Of a DNA stretch of 27,682 nt, positions 17,167 through 23,626 are shown piece after piece (within the stretch, counting starts at the first letter, position 1; every line of letters starts with the position of its first letter). The DNA is taken from positions 1 to 27,682 of the forward strand of contig CBDUMS010000045.1 in NCBI GenBank assembly GCA_965368405.1, written 5' to 3'. Below the pieces are notes generated by a model that was given only the letters and a program-made list of their open reading frames with translations, made no database searches and was not told the DNA's origin. The DNA is from S012-113 sp965368405 (GTDB taxonomy: Bacteria > Bacteroidota > Bacteroidia > Cytophagales > Cyclobacteriaceae). A program made the translations under genes and the position numbers.

Positions 17167-17514
17167 ATGAAAAATTTAGGAAAATATCTTTACATCGCTC
17201 CTATAGCGATTTTCGGACTCATGCATTTTGCTGCGGGCGAACAAATGAGTGGCATGGTACCCGGCTGGTTGCCATTCCCCGTGGTTTGGGTTTACCTAAC
17301 CGGACTCAGTTTAGTTGCGGCAGCGGTGGCGCTCGTCATTAACAAAAAAGCGAAACTAGCAATGACTTTGTTGGGTGTTGAGCTCGTGATTTTTGTACTA
17401 CTCATCCACATTCCAACAGTAATTGGTGGCGACCAGATGGCAATGCCAATGGTCTTAAAAGATCTGTCAATGGCCGGAGCAGCATTCTTTATTGCTAGTG
17501 ATCTAAGTGATTGA
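17167..17514 (+). CDS. Small DoxX-like four-helix membrane protein
   Basis: A 115-residue integral membrane protein with four hydrophobic segments (about 8-25, 36-57, 62-83 and 96-111). The pattern YIAPIAIFGLMHFAAGEQMSGMVPGWLPFP followed by YLTGLSLVAAAVALVINKKAKLAM resembles the DoxX-like branch, where a conserved His/Gly pair in helix 1 and a VPxW(L/F)P loop precede helix 2. Function is unknown for this branch. It is a different subtype from the DoxX protein at 4315-4740. It is a single-gene unit: divergent from recG upstream and closed by a clear intrinsic terminator 27 bases after the stop. Confidence 0.8.
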   Translation: MKNLGKYLYIAPIAIFGLMHFAAGEQMSGMVPGWLPFPVVWVYLTGLSLVAAAVALVINKKAKLAMTLLGVELVIFVLLIHIPTVIGGDQMAMPMVLKDLSMAGAAFFIASDLSD

Positions 17515-17540
17515 TTTTTATTCAGATTAACAAAGTATTG

Positions 17541-17567
17541 AGCCTGAAGAATTCTTCGGGCTTTTTT
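17541..17567 (+). terminator. Rho-independent terminator after the DoxX-like gene
   Basis: A near-perfect palindrome built from AGCCTGAAGA and TCTTCGGGCT around a central AT, with one T-G wobble, runs into TTTTTT. It is the strongest hairpin-plus-T-tract I can see in the window and separates the DoxX-like gene from the M20 hydrolase gene. Confidence 0.85.
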
Positions 17568-17672
17568 ATTTCCTCGCGTATTAACCATCTAATTTTTATA
17601 TAGGGGTCATTAGGTTATTCCCTTAAGCCTTAACTTCGTGGTAGTGCATTGCAATCAATAATCGTCTAACCC

Positions 17673-19187
17673 ATGAAACATCTCTTCGCAACAACGCTTC
17701 TTTTGAGTTTTAGTATTCTCGCCAATAGTCAATCTCTAAAGCGAGAAAAACTACTTGAGCTTTCAGAAAAATATACAAAATCGTCATTTCCAACTCTCCA
17801 GGAACTATTATCTATCCCAAACGATGCAAGCTATCCCGATCATGTTGAGCGAAATGTTGTATGGAGTGAAGCGGCTTTTTCTAAACGAGGGTTTGCCACG
17901 CATCGCATTGAAACGGGTGCCGTCCCCCTACTCTTAGCTGAACGTAAAAGAAAAAAAGCAAAGAAAACGGTTCTTATATATTTACAGCTAGATGGTCAAC
18001 CTGTGGATACATCGCGATGGTTTCAGCCAAGTCCTTATACGCCTGTACTTAAGAAGCCAAATAAACATGGCGATTGGGAAGATCTGCCCTGGAATCAAAT
18101 CGATGAATATGAGGACGACTGGCGAATATTTGCTCGATCGGCTTCGGATGCTAAAGGCCCAGTAGCTATGTTTCTGGCAGCACTAGATGCCTTAGCTGAA
18201 TTGAAAAAAGAACCTAACTATAATATAAAAGTGATTATGGATTTTGAGGAGGAATTAGGTTCTCCACATCTGCCTCAAGCCGTATTGGATAATCAGGGAA
18301 TTCTTGAGGCCGATATGCTCATAATATTTGATGGGCCACGACATATCACAAATAAACCAACCCTCACGTTTGGGGCTAGGGGCATTGCCACTATTACCCT
18401 AACTACCTATGGCCCTGTGGTTCCCCAACATAGTGGCCATTTTGGTAATTATGCACCCAACCCAGTTTTTAGGATGAGTAGAATTCTCGCTTCTCTGAAA
18501 GATGAAGCTGGCAGGGTGACAATTCCAGGCTATTATGACGGGATCGTAATAGACGAAAATACTGCAGCCATATTAAAAGCCGTTCCCGATAATGAAACCG
18601 CTATCCGCGATAGACTACAAATTCAGGATACCGATAAAGTTGGAAGCTACTATCAGGAAGCTATTCAGTATCCTTCTTTGAACGTTCGCGGTATGCAATC
18701 AGGCTGGATAAATGAAAAAGTAAGGACAATCATTCCAGGATGGGCAAGAGCCGAAATAGATGTTCGACTGGTCATGGAAACTAACCCCGAAAAATTAATT
18801 GGGATGATTAAGAAACATATTGAAGATCAGGGTTACCTCGTACTCGACCATGAACCCACTAAAGAACAGAGGCTAGCTTACGACAAAATAGCCACTTTTA
18901 CTTCAGAAGTATCGTACCTGGCATATCGTACACCATTCGACTCAGAAGTTGGGTTATGGTTACGCAAAGCCTTAAAAAATACCTTTGATGAAGATCCCAT
19001 TCTTATCCGAACCAGCGGCGGTTCAATTCCTATCTCTCCTTTTGTAAACACTCTAGGCATTCCTGCCGTAACAGTGCCCACAGTAAATCGAGATAATAAT
19101 CAGCATAGCCCTAATGAAAACCTAAGGCTTGGTAATTATCGTGAAGGGATTTTAGCCATGCTCGCTATTCTGGTAGAGCCGCTTTAA
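17673..19187 (+). CDS. Exported M20-family metallohydrolase with altered metal site
   Basis: A 504-residue protein with a signal peptide (residues 1-20, ...SILANSQ), so probably periplasmic. M20 features in order: the strand IYLQLDGQP (102-110) where canonical members read VYGHYDVQP; ARSASDAKGP with metal ligand D159; DFEEELGS with E193/E194; D220; PQHSGHFGNY with the dimer-contact histidine H253; GGSIP; and HSPNE with H478. The first metal-ligand histidine is replaced by Gln105, while its partner Asp107 is kept. An insert of roughly 15-20 residues (about 131-150) lies between this strand and the ARSASDAKG motif. M20 enzymes hydrolyse peptides or N-acyl amino acids with two zinc ions; this one may bind a single metal or a different one. 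It is convergent with the SRPBCC gene, with 7 bases between stops. Confidence 0.88.
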   Translation: MKHLFATTLLLSFSILANSQSLKREKLLELSEKYTKSSFPTLQELLSIPNDASYPDHVERNVVWSEAAFSKRGFATHRIETGAVPLLLAERKRKKAKKTVLIYLQLDGQPVDTSRWFQPSPYTPVLKKPNKHGDWEDLPWNQIDEYEDDWRIFARSASDAKGPVAMFLAALDALAELKKEPNYNIKVIMDFEEELGSPHLPQAVLDNQGILEADMLIIFDGPRHITNKPTLTFGARGIATITLTTYGPVVPQHSGHFGNYAPNPVFRMSRILASLKDEAGRVTIPGYYDGIVIDENTAAILKAVPDNETAIRDRLQIQDTDKVGSYYQEAIQYPSLNVRGMQSGWINEKVRTIIPGWARAEIDVRLVMETNPEKLIGMIKKHIEDQGYLVLDHEPTKEQRLAYDKIATFTSEVSYLAYRTPFDSEVGLWLRKALKNTFDEDPILIRTSGGSIPISPFVNTLGIPAVTVPTVNRDNNQHSPNENLRLGNYREGILAMLAILVEPL

Positions 19188-19194
19188 AACAGGA

Positions 19195-19617
19195 TTAGTT
19201 TTTGGATTCTAGCTGATCAATCAGTTGACTTAAAACTCCGGTCCAATGATGTTTCATTTTTTCTCTTTGCACAACAGTATTCAAGTGCTCAAGATGAAAA
19301 CTAATGGTACAGCGGTCATTGTTAGGAATAACGCGGAGCTGTAATGTAGCATTGCCATCGCACATCAATGGCTGCCATTTCATTCGTAAATGAGAATTAG
19401 GTTTAAGCACTGAGATTAAACATTTCGCTTTTCCGGGAACCGTAAAAGGTTCTCGTAGAACAAGGCTAGCAGGGTTAACCTCTCCAAGCCAAATCTTCAA
19501 TCCCTCTTTAGATAAAAGAAAATCCCATGTCTTTTCAGTATCGGTATTAATCGTTCGCCGAACTCCAAACTGAAAACCTACATCCTTTGTTAATCCAATA
19601 GGTTTATTCTCTTCCAT
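19195..19617 (-). CDS. SRPBCC (AHSA1-like/START-fold) domain protein
   Basis: A 140-residue soluble protein. The N-terminal VRRTINTDTEKTWDFLLSKEGLKIWLGEV has the typical AHSA1/SRPBCC opening, in which a strand is followed by a helix with a W-[DE]-x-[LF] and a WLG motif. Later strands (LRMKWQPL, ATLQLRVIP, RCTISFHLEHL) and a final long helix (KHHWTGVLSQLIDQLESK) complete the helix-grip fold. Members bind hydrophobic ligands or act as Hsp90-ATPase-activator homologues; the ligand cannot be told here. No signal peptide, so cytoplasmic. It lies 166 bases downstream of dsbD on the same strand. Confidence 0.85.
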   Translation of the reverse strand: MEENKPIGLTKDVGFQFGVRRTINTDTEKTWDFLLSKEGLKIWLGEVNPASLVLREPFTVPGKAKCLISVLKPNSHLRMKWQPLMCDGNATLQLRVIPNNDRCTISFHLEHLNTVVQREKMKHHWTGVLSQLIDQLESKN

Positions 19618-19680
19618 GGTACTATAAAGTTAACCTGGTACCTGAAGAATTCCTAGCAAATAAGCTAAAGTGAATAGTCG

Positions 19681-19770
19681 TTATAGCTTGATGAATCCTT
19701 GATGGGAACTAACTGCTAATCCAGCTAAAAAGATAACCCCTAGTGTTGTATCCAGCTCAGTAATAATCAT
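19681..19770 (-). CDS. Possible 29-residue hydrophobic small protein
   Basis: An ATG at 19770, 13 bases after the dsbD stop on the same strand, opens a 29-codon frame with a stop at 19681. The product has an acidic start (MIITELDTT), one hydrophobic stretch (LGVIFLAGLAV) and a short polar end. No homologue is recognised. A frame of this size can arise by chance; only its position and its single hydrophobic segment suggest a small membrane peptide. Confidence 0.2.
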   Translation of the reverse strand: MIITELDTTLGVIFLAGLAVSSHQGFIKL

Positions 19771-19783
19771 TATAAAGGTTCTA

Positions 19784-21760
19784 TCAGGAACCCTTGAAGT
19801 TCTTCTTGGCCTGATCCAGGAAGGCGACGAAACCTTCGATACTTAAGTCGTAGGCACGCGGACTGATCACTACCTCTTCTTCATTGTTGAGAATCACATA
19901 GAAGGGCTGAGCATTATTATTATACACCTTGATTTGATAATCGGCGTTCTGTCGCCCGATTGTCTTCTTCACTTTGCCATCGTACTCCGATGTATACCAA
20001 TCCTCCTCCGGGAGTAAAGTACGATCATCGACGTATAATGCAACCAATACAAAGTCTTCCTTCAGGCGTTTTAGTACAGCGGGATCCGACCATACCCTAG
20101 CCTCCATCTCACGGCAGTTTACACAACCGTGTCCCGTAAAATCAATAAATAGTGGTTTATTCTGCTCACGTGCACAAGCTATTGCCTGATCGTAATCGAA
20201 ATATCCTTCCAACCCATGCGGAAAATGTAATTTGTCGGCATATCTAGGTGGTTCACAAATGGTTGACGCTTGATTAGCGGAACCAGCATGAGATTGCATG
20301 GCTACCATATCAAAATCATGTGATGACATTGGTGGTAAGTAGCCGGCCAGCGCTTTTAATGGTGCTCCCCACATTCCTGGGATAAGATATACCACAAATG
20401 TGAAGGTGATGATAGAAAACAGTAAGCGAAAGACTCCGACTTTCTCCATCGGGCTATCATGTGGTAATCGAATTTTACCTAATAGGTAAAGACCTAGAAA
20501 AGCGAAAATAACAATCCAAAATGCAAGGTATATTTCACGATCGAGCAGCCCCCAATGATAGGCCTGATCGGCCACACTAAGAAACTTAAGTCCTAAAGCG
20601 AGCTCGAGTAAGCCCAATACTACCTTCACAGAATTTAGCCAGCCGCCGGACTTGGGCATTTTCTTTAGCCAGTCGGGAAAGATGGCAAACAAGGTAAAAG
20701 GCAGTGCAAAAGCTAACGAAAAAGAAAGCATCCCCAACACCGGCTTTAAAAACTCTCCCTGTGTTGATAATACCAAGACACTCCCTACAATGGGAAAGGT
20801 GCAAGAGAAAGATACGAGTGCCAGTGTAAAGGCCATAAAGAAAACCCCTAATAAACCGCCGCGATCTGATTGCTGGTCCATCTTATTTACAAAAGCGCTA
20901 GGTAAAGTGATCTCGAATAAACCTAGGAATGATAGGGCAAAAACGAAGAATATGAGGAATACCAGGATGTTTGGAAACCAATGTGTTGCTAAATTGTTAA
21001 GGGTGTCTGCGCCAAATAGAACTGCAGTTAAGGTCCCTATTACGGTAAAGATCAGGATAATCGAAATCCCGAAAATGACTGCCTTCCTCACAGCATTTCC
21101 ACCCTGTTCATTCTCTTTAAGAAAAAAGGTAACGGTCATTGGTATCATAGGAAAAACACAAGGCGTGAGCAAGGCTATTAACCCAGTAGCAAAAGCAAAT
21201 AGTATGAATCCCCACAAACTTTTGTCCTCAGGTTTTTCGATATTCGACGATGAGCCACCATCTGGTTTCAGTTCTGGTTTTGCCTGTTTAAAGGCCTTTA
21301 ATCCAAAGCTTGTTTCGGAGAAATCATCTTCGAATGGAATGCACCGACCATCGACATCGGTACAGACCTGGTAATTTACTGAACCTATAAAGCCAATGTT
21401 CTCATCCGTAACTTTAATGGTTTGTCTGAATTCGCCGGTTCCTCTAAAGTAAGTGTAGTCACCTTCGAAAACATCATCATAGCCCTTCTTCGGGTTAATT
21501 GCTTTGAGACCACCAACCAACTCGAATCCTGATTTGCTTTCGAATACAACCTCTGTAACCATCGGACCCAGGTCTGGATCAAAATCGGAGGAGTATAAAT
21601 ACCAATCCTTGTCTATGGTCGCCTTAAATACTAGGTCAATCTCATCGCCTACCTCATAGGTAGTGGTGGATAACTGAAAATCCCACTCATTTGGGCGTAA
21701 GATTTGGGCCTGGAGGGCCGAACCAAGAACAAGGAAAACAAAGAATAGTAGTTTTTTCAT
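19784..21760 (-). CDS. dsbD: Thiol:disulfide interchange protein DsbD
   Basis: A 658-residue membrane protein that carries electrons from cytoplasmic thioredoxin to periplasmic thiols. Signal peptide 1-19, then an N-terminal periplasmic immunoglobulin-like alpha domain with a cysteine pair (C133 and C140 in VCTDVDGRC). The membrane domain follows, with about eight to nine helices and its redox pair (C201 in TPCVFPMIP; C320 in SFSCTFPIVG). The C-terminal thioredoxin-like gamma domain has the CVNC active site (546-549, FTGHGCVNCREME). All three cysteine pairs are present, so the relay looks intact. A loop of about 40 residues between the last helix and the thioredoxin domain (475-515) contains an extra Cys502. 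It would supply reductant for CcsBA-dependent cytochrome c maturation. The M20 dipeptidase gene is 72 bases upstream on the same strand. Confidence 0.95.
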   Translation of the reverse strand: MKKLLFFVFLVLGSALQAQILRPNEWDFQLSTTTYEVGDEIDLVFKATIDKDWYLYSSDFDPDLGPMVTEVVFESKSGFELVGGLKAINPKKGYDDVFEGDYTYFRGTGEFRQTIKVTDENIGFIGSVNYQVCTDVDGRCIPFEDDFSETSFGLKAFKQAKPELKPDGGSSSNIEKPEDKSLWGFILFAFATGLIALLTPCVFPMIPMTVTFFLKENEQGGNAVRKAVIFGISIILIFTVIGTLTAVLFGADTLNNLATHWFPNILVFLIFFVFALSFLGLFEITLPSAFVNKMDQQSDRGGLLGVFFMAFTLALVSFSCTFPIVGSVLVLSTQGEFLKPVLGMLSFSLAFALPFTLFAIFPDWLKKMPKSGGWLNSVKVVLGLLELALGLKFLSVADQAYHWGLLDREIYLAFWIVIFAFLGLYLLGKIRLPHDSPMEKVGVFRLLFSIITFTFVVYLIPGMWGAPLKALAGYLPPMSSHDFDMVAMQSHAGSANQASTICEPPRYADKLHFPHGLEGYFDYDQAIACAREQNKPLFIDFTGHGCVNCREMEARVWSDPAVLKRLKEDFVLVALYVDDRTLLPEEDWYTSEYDGKVKKTIGRQNADYQIKVYNNNAQPFYVILNNEEEVVISPRAYDLSIEGFVAFLDQAKKNFKGS

Positions 21761-21832
21761 GGATAACTTCTTCTAACTCAATTAGAACGAAAACAATGGC
21801 TCATAAGTTCTGATTCTCATTGGATTCTAATC

Positions 21833-23212
21833 CTAGCCTTTGGACATCGCTACAAAGTGCTTGTAAAACATAGTAATCGTTTCAATACCTTTATAGAAAT
21901 TGAATAATCCGTAGCTTTCATTTGGTGAATGAATGGCATCAGAGTCAAGCCCAAAGCCTAAAAGCACCACATTTGTCTTTAATTCCTCCTTAAACAATGC
22001 AACGATAGGAATACTTCCGCCGTCTCGTGTAGGAATAGGTTCTTTGCCCCATGCTTCCTCAAATGCTTTGCTCGCAGCTTTATAGGCCATAGAATCGGTT
22101 TGTGTAACCGCAGGCTGCCCTCCATGCAGAGGTTTTACTTTAACCCTTACTCCTTTTGGCGCAATGGACATAAAATGCTTTTCAAAAAGCTTGGTGATTT
22201 CTTCGTTATTCTGGTTAGGAACCAAACGCATCGATATTTTCGCCGATGCTTTTGAAGGCAACACTGTTTTCGCACCATCTCCCGTGTATCCACCCCAAAT
22301 TCCGTTTACATCTAAGGTAGGTCGAGTGCCAATCCGCTCAATGGTGGTAAACCCTTCTTCCCCGCGCACATCGTCAATGTCTAACTCTTCTTTAAACTCA
22401 TCAAGACTAAAAGGAGCTGAATTAAGGGCTGCCCTCTCTTCTGGGGTAAGCTCTACTACCTCATTATAAAATCCTGGAATGGTAATTCTTCCCTGATCAT
22501 CAATCAACGAATTGATCATCTCGCTTAACGTATTGATAGGATTTGCAACAGCTCCACCATAAACACCAGAGTGTAAATCACGATTAGGTCCGGTTACCTC
22601 AACCTCTACGTAGCTCAAACCGCGTAAACCAACGCAAATCGAAGGGTTCTCATTCGAAAGTATGCTGGTATCCGATATCAGGATAACATCGCCTTGCAGT
22701 TTTTCTTTATTCTCTCTTACAAATTCTCCTAAATGAGCCGAGCCAACTTCTTCCTCTCCCTCGATCATGAATTTAACATTGCAGGGCAAGCTACCCGTTT
22801 CTACCATGCTTTCGAGCGCCTTTACGTGCATGTACATCTGGCCTTTATCGTCGCAAGCACCCCGTGCATAGATCTTTTCATCACGAATTTCTGGTTCAAA
22901 AGGAGGGGTATCCCATAATTCATAGGGATCCGCGGGCTGAACATCGTAATGACCATACACCACTATGGTTGGTAAGCTGGGGTCTAAGATCTTTTCACCA
23001 AATACTACCGGGTGCCCCGCAGTTTCTATCAGCTCGGCTGTATCACATCCTGCTTTTAATAATCTTTCTTTGACTGCTTCAGCTGTTTTCCTTACGTCGC
23101 CAGAAAATTTTTCGTCTGCACTAACTGAAGGCAATCTCAACAATTCAAAGAGTTCATCTAAAAATCGTTGCTTATTGTTCTCTATGTAGTCGGTTATTGC
23201 TTGTTTATCCAT
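21833..23212 (-). CDS. M20-family dipeptidase
   Basis: A 459-residue cytoplasmic zinc peptidase; no signal peptide. The full canonical motif set is present: VVYGHYDVQP with H88 and D90, ARGACDDKGQ with D121, EGEEEVGS (151-158) with the general base and metal-ligand glutamates, GLRGLSYVEVEVTGPNRDLHSGVYGG with the dimer-interface histidine, RDGGSIPI, and HSPNE near the C-terminus. It belongs to the carnosinase/CNDP-like M20 dipeptidases that cleave short peptides. It contrasts with the exported M20 protein at 17673-19187, which has lost the first histidine ligand. It is divergent from nrdJ across a 414-base gap, and dsbD lies 72 bases downstream. Confidence 0.94.
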   Translation of the reverse strand: MDKQAITDYIENNKQRFLDELFELLRLPSVSADEKFSGDVRKTAEAVKERLLKAGCDTAELIETAGHPVVFGEKILDPSLPTIVVYGHYDVQPADPYELWDTPPFEPEIRDEKIYARGACDDKGQMYMHVKALESMVETGSLPCNVKFMIEGEEEVGSAHLGEFVRENKEKLQGDVILISDTSILSNENPSICVGLRGLSYVEVEVTGPNRDLHSGVYGGAVANPINTLSEMINSLIDDQGRITIPGFYNEVVELTPEERAALNSAPFSLDEFKEELDIDDVRGEEGFTTIERIGTRPTLDVNGIWGGYTGDGAKTVLPSKASAKISMRLVPNQNNEEITKLFEKHFMSIAPKGVRVKVKPLHGGQPAVTQTDSMAYKAASKAFEEAWGKEPIPTRDGGSIPIVALFKEELKTNVVLLGFGLDSDAIHSPNESYGLFNFYKGIETITMFYKHFVAMSKG

Positions 23213-23521
23213 TAATCGATTAATTTTTTACGTGACAAATATGCTAATTATTACGCTTAGAACCCGACTTAAAATCTCCTAAATCCTATTGCCAAAATTC
23301 TGTTATGGATTCTAAAAAAATTGCAGTGAAAAATAATTAAAAAAATATCAAATTTTTTTTGAGCAATACAGATAGAACTTCTTATTTAATCAGCCAAATA
23401 TAAGCCATTAGCCATCAACTCATTAAGTTTAAAAAGCCTTGTTTTCTATGAAATTGGGGCACTTTTTTACCTTTCAAAAATTAGGTCTTTTTGCATAAAT
23501 TTAAAAGAATTATGACCTGAG

Positions 23522-23535
23522 TCAGCAATAGCTGA
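23522..23535. repeat. Inverted repeat TCAGC-AATA-GCTGA upstream of nrdJ
   Basis: A perfect 5-base inverted repeat with a 4-base loop, about 92 bases before the nrdJ start. It could be an operator or a small RNA hairpin in a leader. It is short enough to be chance. Confidence 0.35.
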
Positions 23536-23539
23536 TGAC

Positions 23540-23558
23540 ATGTAATCTATCTTTACAT
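23540..23558. repeat. Inverted repeat ATGTAA-N7-TTACAT upstream of nrdJ
   Basis: Perfect 6-base arms separated by 7 bases, centred about 78 bases before the nrdJ ATG and 5 bases beyond the first repeat. The size and spacing suit a dimeric regulator site. It does not match the NrdR box I know (ACACwATATyTTGTGT). It also overlaps TATCTTTA, one base off TAnnTTTG. Confidence 0.4.
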
Positions 23559-23571
23559 TGGTCGTATTTGG

Positions 23572-23605
23572 TTGCCCGAGTCACAACGATTTTTACTAGT
23601 TTTTG
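23572..23605 (+). promoter_or_regulatory. Weak candidate promoter for nrdJ
   Basis: TTG at 23572-23574 and TAGTTTTTG at 23597-23605 are 22 bases apart. The second element is TAnnTTTG with one extra base. The nrdJ ATG follows 21 bases later. The call is tentative because of the extra base and because other near-matches exist nearby. Confidence 0.25.
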
Positions 23606-23626
23606 AGCCTATAACCTATAATTATT

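Larger units (their letters stand above)
23213..23626. other. 414-base divergent intergenic region between the M20 dipeptidase gene and nrdJ
   Basis: No convincing gene is visible. The region has a very AT-rich core (about 23310-23370, with A and T tracts), then two inverted repeats nearer nrdJ, and the start sites of two divergent genes. On the minus strand CATATTTG, about 20 bases before the M20 start, differs by one base from TAnnTTTG. I searched by eye for a cobalamin riboswitch (B12 box) and for NrdR boxes and saw neither. Confidence 0.6.

Noticed and set aside
20652..21374. Long plus-strand frame (240 residues) opposite dsbD
   Set aside because: It is Lys/Ser/Asn-rich with no domain pattern and lies fully opposite dsbD, so it is a shadow frame.
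23325..23365. A/T tracts resembling a terminator or an origin-like AT-rich element
   Set aside because: There is no GC-rich stem beside the T-tract and there are no iterated repeats or DnaA-box clusters. Plain AT richness in a divergent promoter region explains it.
23213..23626. Cobalamin riboswitch or NrdR boxes before nrdJ
   Set aside because: Looked for because the enzyme is B12-dependent; no B12-box consensus or NrdR-like palindrome pair is visible by eye.
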